In this document: in pieces, positions 1-12,178 of the stretch | How positions within the stretch are numbered: the stretch's first letter is position 1 | Layout: each line of letters starts with the position of its first letter | DNA from: Caenorhabditis remanei | Lineage: Eukaryota; Nematoda; Chromadorea; Rhabditida; Rhabditidae | Direction of reading: 5' to 3' | Assembly (NCBI RefSeq): GCF_010183535.1 | Contig: NC_071329.1 | Span: 5,084,001 to 5,148,000, forward strand | Length of the DNA stretch: 64,000 nt | Position numbers and translations under genes: made by a program | Notes under the pieces: model-generated | Seen by the model: the letters and a program-made list of their open reading frames with translations, nothing else | What the model was told of the DNA's origin: nothing | Database searches by the model: none

Positions 1-84
1 ACCTGCGTCGAGACAGTTATCAAAACAGTTAGCATTACTATTTTTATACTTCGAAAAAAATTTCAAACTGAAAAAAACATTAAA

Positions 85-1612
85 AAAGAGCGGTCAAAGT
101 GGTTTATCGTCAGAAGTACCCGCACCCATCCATGTTTGATAAACCAAGTACGATAAACCACCAATTGCTGTCCATTTGAACAGCGCCGGACCGTCTCATG
201 CCGACGTGCCACGTGGCGAGAGTTTATCAATTAGAGGGTAATGAAGCAGCCGACGTTTCACGGGCGATGGCGCGGCGGTGATGTGGGAGTGAAATGGGCG
301 GTGTGGTTACTGTAGTTTCCTGGAACTATTTTTTTCGAATAGATATTTTTGTTCAGCATAGTCTGTTAAGTGTGGCTGTCAATTTTCAGTGATTTCCTTT
401 CTTATTTTTTCGGAAAGTACAAATCTTTCGAAGGTGGGAAATATCAAATCAAGAAATATTTCAGTGGTAAATATCTCACGTAATTGATGGGCGAACTGCG
501 CTATCATTGGGCAGTTTGCGGGGCATTTGGGCAGCCCTGCGGAGTGGCAGCGGCAACCCGCCCATTTGAGGCGCAGTTCGCCCGATCCCCGCGCATTGCC
601 TGCCCAGTAGCTGCCCATTCCTAGCGCCGCCAGCCCCAACTCATGCCAGATCTCGCGTCACAGCTGCCCACCTTCGCGCATTGCCTGCCCAGTAGCTGCC
701 CATAATTATTGATTTTCTCAAAAAAAGTTTATTATAATAAAAAGGGGCAAATAAGAAAGGAAAACACCACAAAAATTAATTAAAGAAATATGAAATTAAC
801 AGTGGTTTTGGAGGTTGTCGACCGTCTTGAGCGCATTGTATGCTTAGACTTTCTAGGTGTTGGATTCCATGCGGAGAGCCGTCCTTTTACCGTTTCGCTG
901 GAAAAAAGTTGTTGGTAATGCATGATAAGGAATAATGAAAACTGCAACTCACATTTCTCCTTTTGAATGCTCCTGAGGAGCCGTCTGGCGTGGAGATATA
1001 ATTATTATGAATAATTGAAAAAATGCGGAAAAAAAACTTTTAAAACTTGAATAATGCGGAATAATTAAACGGGCGGTTCGTTCCATCCACGTGGATTCCC
1101 ATCTCCGCGCACAAGCTGCCCATCTCCGCGCATGTCCTGCGCATCTTCGCCCGACCACACCATGCGATAGTGTCGAGCTCGCTCGCGCATCGGCTGCCCA
1201 TCGCCGCGGATTACCTGCCCAGTAGCTGCCCATCACCTGCCCATGCGCAGATTGCCCAAAACCGGCGCGGTCGCCCAAACCACTGGGCAACTGGCGCACT
1301 AGCTGCCCATCTGCTGCGCAAAATCATGTGAGTAGGCTAACTTAAAGAAGAGATGATCCTAGTAGATTCGTCCAAAATCTCAGAAAAAATTCCAGAAAAC
1401 TACAGTAACCACACCGCCCATCTCCCTCCCACATCCCGGCGCGCCATCGCCCGTGAAACGTCGGCCGCTTCATTACCCTCTAATTGATAAACTCTCGCCA
1501 CGTGGCACGTCGACATGAGACGGTCCGGCGCTGTTCAATTGGATAGCAACTGGTGGTTTATCATATAACATCAAATCTTCCAAGGCTGCAGATAAACCAC
1601 TTGACCGCTCCT
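85..1612. repeat. Composite inverted-repeat element, family R, with inverted arms
   Basis: The left arm (about 88-320) and right arm (about 1401-1612, reverse complement) share about 210-230 bp, including AAACCACTAGTTGCTGTCC-like sequence, GCCGACGTGCCACGTGGCG and TTTCACGGGCGATGGCGCG. About 1.1 kb between the arms holds GC-rich short repeats. Further R arms lie at about 2621, 3448, 4620 and 5637. The shape is that of a non-autonomous foldback or MITE-like element. No transposase is encoded. Confidence 0.8.
485..1315. repeat. GC-rich minisatellite inside the R element
   Basis: Two blocks, about 485-710 and 1080-1315, are built from reiterated CAGTAGCTGCCCAT and TCCGCGCATTGCCTGCC units. Apparent minus-strand ORFs here are translations of the repeat. 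Confidence 0.7.
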
Positions 1613-1758
1613 TTTTCAAAAAATTTAGAAATATTCAAGACATTTTTTTGTAAAAAAATAAAATGCGTGACAGTTTCCATAAATATTTTTTTTTCAATCT
1701 AAAAAAAGGAAAAATTCATTCCTATTAATTACTTCCACACTCAAAATCGTTGTGAACA

Positions 1759-4013
1759 ATGATGCTTTGTGGATCAGAAATTTTACTCAAATCTCTTCAA
1801 ATCGCTTTCATCACAACCTTCATTCCCCTGATTCTCCACGCGTGTTGTGTAAGTGATGGCCTAGAAAAAACCAAGATTGGATTTCTAGGCCAAGAAGCAG
1901 AAGTCTAATAAGCCAAAAACGCCAAAGCAAGTGCCGACACCAACCACTCAAAGTAAGACCGTGTCGAAGGAGAAAGAAGAGGAAAAAGAGGAAAAAACGG
2001 AAAAAACGCAGAAGGCGACGGAGAAGGAGGGTGAGTTGCACCCAATCATTATCTAAAAAATTTCTGAATTTGGTTACAGTATCCGATGTTCAATTCAATA
2101 TCGATATGAAAAAGGCGGATAAGAAGTTTGACGAATTTGACGATGACGAGGAGAATCCGTTGGCTAAGCTTCCAGTGGTGAAGCGGCCAAAAGCACCGAT
2201 TCAGAAGGTTAGTTTTGTTGGGGGTTAGGACTATTGGGAACTGGGACGGTTTGAAACCGTGACGCTTGGGAACTACATTGAATAACAATCCCTCAAAGAG
2301 TTGGTGCCATGGTTTCAAAATAACCCAGTTTCAATAGTCACGAAACGGGGTGCTAACGGATGGACGGGTTGCGAAATGTCAAAGTTGCGAAACGGCACAA
2401 TTAACTAAACCAGAAATTTTGGAACCCAGTTTCGGTACATTGTGGTTTTGAAACTTCACGGTTGTAAAGCAGAACAAGTACATGTGACCGTTTCGAAACC
2501 GAGTCGTTTAAAAACCATTTGGTTACGAAATTTCAAGAGTTTTCATTGAGATCGCTGGTTTCAAAAAGTTCTTCCTTAGGCGCAGGACGTTTCAAAACCA
2601 GGACATCTCGAAACTAAAAAGGAGCGCTCAAGTGGTTTATCTGCTGTTATGCCCTGGAAGATTTGATGGAATATGATAAACCACTAGTTGCTGTCCATTT
2701 GAACAGCGCCGGACCGTCTCATACCGACGTGCCACGTGGCGAGAGTTTATCAATTAGAGGGTAATGAAGCGGCCGACGATTCACGGGCGATGGCGCGGTG
2801 GCGCGTGGGAGAGAAATGGGCGGTGTGGTTACTGTAGTTTTGATGAAAATTTGAAAAAAAAAGTTTCTTTGTTCATCATAGTCTGTTGTCATGAATGCGT
2901 GGATAATGAAGAAACCGACGTTTCACGAGAGACTACGCAAGAACGTTAGAGCGCACTTGCACCGAGACTCACTGAATCCTTCCTTCCCAGAGCCCCGTGA
3001 ATGGCGGAACCCGTGAGACGTCGGATGCCAGTCTACGAGTGGGTATTTAAACCGCCCGTCGTCTGTCCATTCACCAGAAGACGGTCCGAAGTCGATGTCC
3101 CTGAATGGGGGTTCTGGGTGGGAGATGGTTAGGAGTCTACGGATTCCATCAGATCCTCATCGATGTACACTTTGACTGTCTTCTTTTTGGTAGATCAAAA
3201 TAGGAAAGAGAAAACGAGGATTTTGTAATAGAAATAACATAATCATGGAATAAATAGTTTGTTATGAAGATACCAAACTACAATTTTTGGGCCATGGCGC
3301 AACGACGCCACGGTAAGAATGATGGGAGGAGAAATTGTCAAAAACATAATACATTTGAGGCCCAGGTAACTTCTTTCGTCACTACCTACTCCAAAAATGT
3401 AGTCGAAAAACATTTTGTAAAATTCCGAGTATAATTTTAAAAAAAATGGAGCGGTCAAGTGGTTTATCGGATTTGTTTGGAATCGTCACTCTGATGAAAT
3501 GTGATAAACCACCGTTTGCTATCCATTTGAACAGCGCCGGACCGTCTCATGCCGACGTGCCACGTGGCGAGAGTTTATCAATTAGAGGGTAATGAAGCGG
3601 CCGAAGTTTCACGGGCGATGGCGCGGCGGCGCGTGGGAGTGAAATGGGCGGTGTGGTTACTGTATTTTATGGAATTTATTTTGGAATAGATATTTTTGTT
3701 CAGGATGTTCTATTTAGGCCAATTTTCGCAATTTCCTCTCTTATGTCTCTCTTCTCTGCGTCTCTCGATTTCCCACACGATTTTCTTAACAGTGAGCGCA
3801 CAGTGCAGTAGAGCGCAGTTTGTGGAAACCACATATATTTTCCTTATATTTCAGATATCCAAACAAAAATCCGTGGCCACCACGCCTGCCACCACCGCTC
3901 GTTTAGGACCAAACATGGATCAGCCGGAAGAGAAGAAAATGCAATCCGAACGACCACTATTTCCAGTCACCGGCAATGGAAACGGCTCTTCTTGTTATGT
4001 CAATTTGAAGTGA
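1759..4013 (+). CDS. Small Lys/Glu-rich secreted or membrane-anchored protein, unknown function
   Basis: I do not recognise the family. A four-exon model splices cleanly: 1759-1848, 1889-2030, 2080-2207, 3855-4013 (172 aa). Donors are GTAAGT, GTGAGT and GTTAGT; acceptors are TTTCTAG, GTTACAG and ATTTCAG. The first ~30 residues form a hydrophobic signal or anchor segment (ITTFIPLILHACC). A Lys/Glu/Thr-rich charged tract (KEKEEEKEEKTEK), an acidic patch (FDEFDDDEENP) and a Gly/Ser-rich C-terminus follow. Intron 1 is only 40 nt with the CTAG acceptor; an alternative acceptor ending at 1900 (GAAGCAG) would remove four residues and give a 52-nt intron. Intron 3 (1.65 kb) is filled with repeat copies. 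Charged low-complexity proteins are hard to classify; expression support would decide whether all exons belong together. Confidence 0.6.
2225..2620. repeat. Degenerate GAAACC/GGACGTTT interspersed minisatellite
   Basis: Repeated variants of GGTTTCGAAACGTCC and TTGAAACCGNGACG run through this part of intron 3. The same family recurs at 37853-38150 and 52605-52770. Confidence 0.6.
2621..3668 (+). repeat. R arms and S block
   Basis: R arms in direct orientation lie at about 2621-2841 and 3448-3668. Between them, about 2925-3195 is a second component (S) containing GGAACCCGTGAGACGTCGG, CTACGAGTGGGTATTTAAA and CCCTGAATGGGGGTTCTGG. S is found again inverted at 5285-5545, partly at 4825-4915, and alone at about 41670-41850. 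Confidence 0.75.
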
Positions 4014-4379
4014 AATCGTTTTTTTTTTTGAAAAAAAAAATTTTGAAAAATTTTGAGGTTTAATTTTTTTCGTATCTATTTCTAAATAAGCACCCATATT
4101 ATCCCTAACTTCGCGGAAATCCGTACATCCGGACACACCGACAGACATATAACACACGTCCCTTGAAATCCCTAATATCCGGATATCCGGGAAGCCAAAC
4201 ATGAAGGAAAAAAACGTGATCATGACATTTTCCTCATTTTTCTTAATCCCCCTAGAATTCTTATTAGCTTCTCGTCATATTGTGGGATTTCCATATTTTC
4301 GATTTTCCAGTCTAGCCTTGATTTGGCACAAAATTTTACCCGCGAAACGTTTTACAGTGTCTAAAATTTGTGTCATCGA

Positions 4380-6105
4380 CAATTTTTAGTGAGAAATAGT
4401 CTTGTTTGCGGAGTGTCCCATGATCAGGTATAGTCCCAGTAACTTCAATTTTTGAGATGTTATAGTCCAAGGCTAGATTTTCATTTTTGTAGTTGACAAC
4501 TTTTTGATACGGTGTCTCCCTGGGGTACGGTAGTTTGACGACTGCCTTAAAGCTATTTTTCAAAAGGGGAACACTTCAAAACTGAAATTTCCCCGTGTAA
4601 ACATCTCAAAAATAAAAATGGAGCGGTCAAGTGGTTTATCGGATTTGTTTGGAATCGTCAGTCTGATGAAATGTGATAAACCACTAGTTGCTGTCCATTT
4701 GAACAGCGCCGGACCGTCTCATGCCGACGTGCCACGTGGCGAGAGTTTATCAATTAGAGGGTAATGAAGCGGCCGACGTTTCACGGGCGATGGCGCGGCG
4801 GGGATGTGGGAGTGATATGAGCGATTGAATGGGGGTTCTGGGTGGGAGATGGTTAGGAATCCACGGATTTCACCAGATCCTCATCGATGTACAACTTGAC
4901 TGACTTCTTTTTGGTGACCGCGAAAAAGAGCTGACTAGCTAAATCTCACCTCGCAATGTTTGTTCCATGATCATTCAATCTCAATCCCTATCTATTTTTG
5001 AATTCGAAATTTGATCTACATCATTATCCCATTCACGTCAATACCGGGTTATAACCGAGTGGTAAGAAGGGATAAGTTTTGTATCCAGCTCTCTCTCCAG
5101 AGTCCATCTTTCACCTATATTCCGGGTTATCCATTTTTCAAAAAATAACTATAATCCAGTGCAGATTATCTGTGTGATCTACACAAATGTATATGGATTC
5201 AAGTCAGGTGATGATGATGACCTGAAAATCGTAATTTTCATGGTTTTCAAGTCAAAATAGTAAGTTTTAAAGATATCCGGCCTACCAAAAAGAAGTCAGT
5301 CAAACTGTTCATCGATGAGGATCTGGCGGAATCCGTGGACTCATAACCATCTCCCACCCAGAACCCCCATTCAGGGACATCGACTTCGGACCGTCTTCTG
5401 GTGAATGGATAGACGACGGGCGGTTTATATACCCACTCGTAGACTGGCATCCGACGTCTCACGGGTTCCGCCATTCAGGGGCTCTGGGAAGGAAGGATTC
5501 AGTGAGTCTCGGTGCAAGTGCGCTCTAGCGCTCCAGCGCCATCTCTCGTGAAACGTCGGTCGCTTCATTATCCGCGCATTCATGACAACAGACTATCAAA
5601 AATATTGTTTTCCAGAAAAAATTCCATAAAATACAGTAACCACACCGTCCATTTCACTCCCACATTCCCGCCACGCCATCGCCCGTGAAACGTCGGCCGC
5701 TTCATTACCCTCTAATTGATAAACTCTCGCCACGTGGCACGTCGGCATGAGACGGTCCGACGCTGTTCAAATGGACAGCAACTAGTGGTTTATCATATTC
5801 CATCAAATCTTCCTGGCACAACAGCAGATAAACCACTTGACCGCTCCATTTTTAATTTTGAGATGTTTACACTGGGAAATTTCAGTTTTGAAGTGTTCCT
5901 CTTTTGAAAAATAGGCTTAAGGCAGTCATCGAACTACAGTTCCCCAAGGAGACTCCTTATCAAAAAGTTGTCAACTACAAAAATGAACATCTAGGTTTGG
6001 ACTATAACATATCAAAAATTGAAGTTACTGGGACTATACCTGATCATGGGACATACCGTCAAAGTAAAAAAACTGATTTGGAAATTGTCGATGGCAAGTG
6101 CTCTT
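4380..6105. repeat. Nested 1.7-kb palindrome (family B around R around S)
   Basis: Outer arms 4383-4620 and 5850-6100 are reverse complements containing GTTGTCAACTACAAAAATGA and CCTGATCATGGGAC. Inside them are inverted R arms (about 4620-4826 and 5637-5847), then S sequence. Two look-alike ORFs at 4336-4563 (-) and 5904-6113 (+) are the same repeat read from both arms, not genes. The layout suggests insertion of R/S into the centre of a B palindrome. Confidence 0.75.
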
Positions 6106-6589
6106 TACAGTAGCTGTGCCATCAACCGTGAGACAGTATGATTTCTGTATAAAACCATGGCCTAGAAACCCTCCTAGGCCACCCGCCAACCACTACATTA
6201 CCTATCCTCCACTATTTACCCTAGAGCACAGGTTAGTCTATTTGCTCAATCCCAAGAGTCTCCCTCGAAAAAATTGAGCAGTTAACTTGTTCCCATATTT
6301 CTTTTCTGCCCCCTCCCTGCGCCTCCCTGTTCTCTGTTTACCCTCATTTTCCCCCATTTTTTTTGTGCTGTGTGCCACGGGGTCGGAAGGAAATGACGGA
6401 GAGTGGGGAGGAGGGGGGCTCAATTTTCCCACTCAGCTCCCTTTTGCTCCTGGATTATTTATGGAGAGTGGTTGGTGGTGTGTTGCCAATTTCATGTGGA
6501 AATAGTTTATGTATATACGTATAGATATGTTTAGATTAGTATTAGGTATCAAAGTTTATTAAACGTTGGTGTTTTAAGTGTTCAGAGCT

Positions 6590-7530
6590 CAATTTTCTCA
6601 TAATTTTTAGCCAAAACCAACGCGCCCATCAGATTCCCCGTGAAATTTCAGTCTATTTTCAAAAAAATTTGAATCGCTAGCTCAAAATGTCGTAAGATCT
6701 GGTGTACTGTACGGTGTTTGCGTACAATGCACTAGATTTTACGACAATTTGAGCTACCGTACTGAAAATTGGTGGATGGGGGTAAAAAGACATGGGGATT
6801 CTGGTCGTCATGCTGATTTTTTGGAATTCGATTCGGAAAATCTAGAAAATGTGAAAAAATGACAATTTTTTTTTGAAATTTGAGTACGTAAGCCGTGGGT
6901 GTCGAATTTCTACCGCTTCAGTTCTCTGCTCCAACTAAATTTCATATTTTCCAACTTTTTTAAAAAATTTTAATTTTTTCGATTTTCCTGGTCGAATTCC
7001 AAAAAAATAACATGACCACCAGACTCCTCATGTCTTTTTACCCCAATCCACCAAGTTTCAACTCGATATCTTAAAGTGTCGTAAGATCTGGTGTATTGTA
7101 CGCAATTTAGTCGAAACGTGTTTGCGTACAACACACAAAATCTTACGACACTTAGAGCTAGCGATTCAAACTTTTTTGAAAATAGTCTGAAATTTTAAGG
7201 GGAACCTGATGGTGGCATTGATTTTCAATGATTTTCATATTTTCATTGAGAAAAATCAGAATTTTTGGATTTTTTTCAGATTTTCTGAACTTCCCGAGTT
7301 TAAACTGGTGAATCCTTGTTTCCATCAGGTTTCCCATGAAATTTCAGTCAATTTCCAAAAAAGTTTGAATCGCTAGCTCAAATTGTCGTAAGATCGGGTG
7401 TACTGTACGCAAACACTTTTCGACCAAATTGCGTACAGTACACCAGATTTTACGACACTTTGAGCTAGCGACTCAAATTTTTTTGAGAACAGTTTGAAAT
7501 TTTAAGAGGAATCTGATGGTGACATTGGTT
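6590..7530. repeat. Family A palindromes, two arranged as a larger inverted pair
   Basis: Copies lie at about 6679-6757, 7076-7160 and 7375-7475. Each is itself a hairpin: GTCGTAAGATCTGGTGTACT then CGCAATTTGGTCGAAA, GTGTTTGCGTAC, and the complement back to CTTACGACACTTTGAGCTA. The flanks of the first two are also mutually inverted, giving a ~650-bp symmetric unit centred near 6915. Confidence 0.75.
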
Positions 7531-7774
7531 TTAGACTAAAAATATGAGAGACTTCAGAAAAAACACGACAAAAAAAAACAGAACAAAATTTTTCGCTCAA
7601 AGTTTCATATAAGTCATAATTTTTCAAAGTCACAACCAGAAAGCCACACCAAAAATTGGTTTCTAGTTGTGACCTCAACTTTTGTGATTTACTAATGTTT
7701 ATTTATGATCTACACTAAGCCTACAGTAGCACCTGCCACGTCACCTCTGACTTGTAGTGTACAGACATCAGGTG

Positions 7775-7789
7775 CCCCCCCCCCCCCCC
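7775..7789. repeat. Poly-C tract, 15 nt
   Basis: Fifteen consecutive C on this strand (G15 on the other). Similar 15-nt tracts occur at 25160, 25952 and 41521. Confidence 0.9.
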
Positions 7790-7799
7790 TACCAACCTG

Positions 7800-8270
7800 A
7801 CTCATTTATGTACATGTATGTGTCTGTATACATGTATACAATGTGTCTCTTTTTTCCCTTTTTTTTGTAGCTTTTTCTCTGCGTCTCTCACTATTTTCTC
7901 TGCCACACACTCTCTCTCTATCTCAACACACCGTTCCACTTTGCAACTAGTGTTCATCTGGTTTTTGGTTTTTTTTTCTTTCACTTAAGCGGTTTTTACT
8001 AATCGCTACAGTATTCCTGATAGGGTTACTGTAAATTTTAATAAATTACCGCAAAAAATGAAAAAAAATTCCAGTTTTTCTCTTATCTCTCCCTCCATCA
8101 AAACTTGATGAAAACCTGCCTTTTAGTGTTACAATTTTTACTTTCTTTTCCTCTTATCGGACATTTTTTGAAATAAAAGAAACACCTTCTTTTTCGGTTT
8201 AAACTTAAAAAATCATTTTTCGAAAAAAAATTCTAATTTCCCCCACTTTTTATTTTCAAAAAAGTTCGAA
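7800..8270. other. Intergenic, no gene seen
   Basis: AT-rich and pyrimidine-rich sequence (CTCTCTCTC tracts near 7910). Short ORFs lack coding character and splice context. Confidence 0.5.
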
Positions 8271-8272
8271 AC

Positions 8273-8538
8273 GCTACTGTCGAAAAAATAAAGTTTCGAC
8301 AAGGATTTTCAAAAAAAATTTCGTGGGCTGAAACACGCAAGCGCATGAAGTTGTGGGCGGAGCTTAAACTGCAAGCGGCGCGGTTCTTAATTTGGAAAAA
8401 AACAACTGGAATTAGAACCGCGCCGCTTAATTAAGCTTGCAGTTTAAGCTCCGCCCACAACTTCATGCGCTTGCGTGTTTCAGCCCACGAAATTTTTTTT
8501 GAAAATCCTTGTCGAAACTTTATTTTTTCGACAGTAGC
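8273..8538. repeat. Palindrome with ~125-bp arms
   Basis: Left arm from GCTACTGTCGAAAAAATAAA and right arm ending TTTTTTCGACAGTAGC are reverse complements, including AAACACGCAAGCGCATGAAG and GTGGGCGGAGCTTAAACTGC. The centre is near 8400. It sits exactly at the edge of a family A copy, as if inserted in it. Confidence 0.8.
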
Positions 8539-8539
8539 T

Positions 8540-8990
8540 CAATCTGTCGTAGAATCCGGTGTACTGTACGCAATTTGGTAGAAAAGTGTTTGCGTACTGT
8601 ACACAGGATTTTACGACATTTTGAGCTAAAAATTCAAACTTTTTTAAAAATAGACTAAAATTTCTTGGGGAATCTAATGGCAACAAGTTTTCTTAAAACT
8701 CTGGAAAAAAAAATTCAGAAAATCTGAGAAAATCCTAAAAGTGCAGACTTTTTCTCACTGAAAATTTGAAAATCACTGAAAACCAATGTCACCATTAAAT
8801 TCCCCATGAAATTTGAGATATTTTCAAAAAATTTGAATTTCTAACTCCAAATGTCGTAAAATATGGTGCACTTCTCAGTGCTTGCGTACAGTACACCAGA
8901 TTTTACGACATTTTGAGCTAGAGATTCAAACTTTTTTGAAAATACCCTGAAATTTCGTGGGGAATCTTGTGGTGACAGTGGTTTTTAGTG
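8540..8990. repeat. Two family A palindromes
   Basis: Hairpin cores at about 8541-8630 and 8842-8930, with flanking 'GATTCCCCATGAAATTT'-like sequence shared with other copies. Confidence 0.7.
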
Positions 8991-9805
8991 ATTTTCAAAA
9001 AGAAGGGAATGTTGACTTAGACTTGTTTTAGGAATTTTTCAGAGTGCAAATCACCTGGGTCATACATTTTCAAATTTCCGCACTTTTCTTCCGGTAGTGT
9101 CACCTGACTCCTCCCTAGTCCCCACTACCAATAACATTCCCCTTTCGTTTACTCTATTCAACCACCCCACCAAGTTTTTTTTCTCCATCTGACGACGATT
9201 TTTTGCTCTCTCTCTAAGTCTATATTTGCTCATTTCGCAAAACGATTTATGACTTTTTCGAAAAGTGACTCATAGAACCGTTTCTTCCTAATAAGGTGGA
9301 AGAAACCACTCCCCACAAAAACACGGTGTTAGTCATGGAGCATTTTTTGTGCTCTTGTTTCGAAATTTTTGATTTTAAAAAAAATTTAAAATTTCTAGCT
9401 CAAAGCATCCACATTTTGAGCTAGAAATTCATATTTTTGTGATAGATCTACGCCTAAAATTCTAAAATTCCAAAACGCCCTTAACTAAAAAGTTAGTCAC
9501 TCGAATTCCTAGAATCCTTATCTCTTAATAAGTTTTGATTGATATTTCTCTTTGTATTATCAAAATGTGTTCTCTTATCATAAGTGACCCGTACATAAAA
9601 ATGCTAAAACCAGCCCAAAAACTTTCATTTCTGAATCGTATGATGACTGGTTTTCGACCTTTTTTGCTGAACTCAATTATAATTTTTTTTGTTGCGTGTT
9701 GCATAGTTATCATCATCATATAGTTAGTGCTGACAATTTATGTGTCTCTTATCACAATCTCTCCATTTTCGAAACAATTTTCAAAAAAAAAACTTGATTT
9801 ATTTC

Positions 9806-9816
9806 TATTTCCAGCC
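9806..9816 (+). promoter_or_regulatory. Probable trans-splice acceptor of osta-2
   Basis: TTTCTATTTCCAG ends at 9814, two bases before the ATG. There is no open coding sequence upstream to join, so a spliced-leader site is the simplest reading. Confidence 0.6.
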
Positions 9817-12178
9817 ATGGCAAAGGAGCACGGAGCGATGAGGTCCGTCCTGAATCTGGTAGGATCTGTGATGCTACCACAGGACACGTCGAATTGTTCG
9901 GATAGGCATGATACACCGTCAGCACCGGAGTTTTTGAGTCGTAAGTGTTTTTTTTGTTAGAAAAACTGAAAATCGGGTAACTTTAAAATTCTGTGTCTCT
10001 GCTAGACATAATCCTAACGTTTCAAATTTTCGATATGTCAAAAAACCAGTCTCTATTTTTCATACTTGCAAACCGAGCCGACACGGGCCGGCGCGTAACT
10101 CGCTTAAAACTCAATATTATGAGTTGAAAAATATACCAAAATGTAGATCTCGGCGTGTTCTATATCTGTGACCCACTGCGAACCGGATGGAAATTCGTTA
10201 ATGTGCCGCGGGCCGAGCTAGAATGGATTTTTCGGCCATTTTCACGTTTTTTGGCACTTTTCCCGGCCCGCGGCGTATTACCGACTTGACATACGGCCCG
10301 TAGTAGTTCACAGATATAGACCTCGCCGAAATCTACATTTTTATATATTTTTCACCTCATAAAACTTAGTTTTCAGCGAGTTACGCGCCGGCCCATTTGC
10401 AAGTATGCTATTTTGTAGTTGTTCAGTTTTTGTAAGTGCTGCTTTTGGATTACTGTAACTAGGTACAGTAGTCGAGAAAGAGCTAGTTATCTACCACAAA
10501 ATTGGAGATCTAGGTCGGCTAGTCTAACCGACTGCTCTTTAGACATCCGTAGTCACAGACCAACGTTTCAGACCTCCAACCATTCCAAACCGTACTCCTC
10601 TCCATCGCCAGTGTCTCTACAATCATCGTACTTGTCCTTTCGCTAATCCACTGGTTTTATGTGTACAAGTACGTGTCAATAGAGAAGCGAAGGAACAAAT
10701 TGTACTGGCTGATTGCCGTGTTTCCAGTGAGTTTTTTGGAGACAGTGACCGACAGTTTCCAGAAAAAACAGACAGTTTCCATATTCCAGGTCGCTTGCAC
10801 ATGCTCTTACATCGCCATGTGTGTGCCACGTACCGCTGTCATTCTGACATGCATTGGGGTACTGTACTATCTGATGTGCCTATTCGTCATCGTCTCTCTG
10901 GCACGTCATCTGTTCGGCGGACGTGAATCATTCTCCACGTGTCTACAGTATGACGACCGCCCGATCGACTTCAGATCACCACCGTTTTGTTGCATCATTC
11001 CGAGGCTTCCGACAGCGCGCTCGACGGAAAAGAACATCCGACGCCTCGAATGGTGTGTTCTGCAAGCGCCAATCGTTCGCTCCATCATCATTTTTCTTGA
11101 TGTTGTCGCTGTGGCAGAAATGAGAGAAGAAGCGACACCATACATTCGGTACTCTGATATGGCATCGCTTTGCTCACTGCTTTTAGCGATTTTTGGAGTT
11201 CACACGCTGGCTAGAGTCACCTCGGTATGTCGAAATTCAGAAAATTCCGATTTCGAATCAGAAAAATTGCAGAACAAACTCTCCGCCTACTGTTTCATGT
11301 CAATGTTCCGTCTTGTAGATATCTCGCTGCTCTTTTTCTCGGCTCAACAACCAATGATATTCCAGAATGTTCTGCTTCGTTTTAACCTGATTTCGTGTGG
11401 ACCCCTTTTGAATGCTCAGGAGAATGCTTATTGTGAGTTTTTAGCTGATTTTCTGCGATTTTTTCCGAATTCTGAGTAAAATTTCAAGGAAAATATTGAA
11501 TTTGAGCTCAAAAATAAGATTTTAAGGTAGAAATTTTCTGATTATAATTTTTTTAGTTGAACTTACCTGAATTGCGCGATTTGATGCGAAAATCTGCTCA
11601 AAACTGAGCATTTTTGGTTTTTTTTTTTTAATCACAAATCTGATTTTCTGTGATTTTTTCCGAGTTTTGCGTAAAATTTCACGGAAAAGACAAAAATTGA
11701 GCTCAAAAATTAGATTTTTAGTCATAATTTCTGCATTTTTTTGTGATTTTAAGCAAGAAATTTGCTGATATTAGAACGTTGCACCCAAAATTCGGCTAAT
11801 AAGTCAAAAAAGTTGCGTTTTTAGTGAAATTTTCCTGAATTGAGCGATTTCGATTTTTTTTTAAAAAACTAGAAAAAATTCGTATTTCCGATAGATTTTT
11901 AACAAATTTAGCTCAAAAATGATGTTTTCTGACCAAAAAAAAAACGAATTTTTCAGCGAAAATGTACATTTTTCCAATCTAAAAACGTAAAATTACCAAT
12001 TCCAGTCGTCTGCAACTTCATCATCACTTGCGAAATGCTCCTGCTCAGTCTTCTCGCCACGTGGCTCCTCGCTCCACGTCACAACGCCATGTTCGACGCG
12101 TACCGCTCATCAATGGCTCTCTCGGAGACTACCGCTTCACTCAACGACACGGAACAATCAATTATAATCGATAATTAG
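9817..12178 (+). CDS. osta-2: Organic solute transporter alpha-like (OST-alpha/TMEM184 family)
   Basis: Five exons: 9817-9940, 10572-10726, 10790-11224, 11273-11432, 12006-12178, giving 348 aa, the usual length for the Solute_trans_a family. Known OST-alpha proteins pair with OST-beta as a basolateral exporter of bile acids and steroid conjugates; the worm substrate is not known from sequence. The protein has about seven hydrophobic helices, starting with LSIASVSTIIVLVLSLIHW. The family-typical WLIAVFPV...CVPRTAV follows, then a cysteine-containing PPFCCIIPRLP loop after the third helix, and CGPLLNAQENAY late in the protein. Introns 2 (63 nt) and 3 (48 nt) have lengths divisible by three and no stop, so exons 2-4 look like one ORF, but both have good donors and acceptors and removing them restores the family alignment. 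The symbol is from remembered synteny. Confidence 0.85.
10061..10407. repeat. Palindrome in osta-2 intron 1
   Basis: CATACTTGCAAA...GGGCCGGCGCGTAACTCGC on the left matches GCGAGTTACGCGCCGGCCC...TTTGCAAGTATG on the right; the inner arms contain GGCCCGCGGC. The centre is near 10234. It fills more than half of the 631-nt intron. Confidence 0.85.
11433..12005 (+). repeat. Degenerate tandem repeat in osta-2 intron 4
   Basis: Blocks containing GATTTTCTGNGATTTTTTCCG, AAAATTTCANGGAAAA and GAGCTCAAAAATNAGATTTT recur at about 11450-11530 and 11640-11725, with a weaker third block to about 11960. The first block starts in the end of the exon 4 read-through, so it is intronic, not coding. Confidence 0.5.

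Noticed and set aside
5247..5474. Minus-strand ORF beginning MAEPVRRRMPVYEW
   Set aside because: Translation of the S repeat; the same sequence recurs at 3000 and 41690.
9525..9723. Hydrophobic ORFs on both strands just upstream of osta-2
   Set aside because: Low-complexity AT-rich stretch; a trans-splice acceptor at 9814 makes an upstream coding exon unnecessary.
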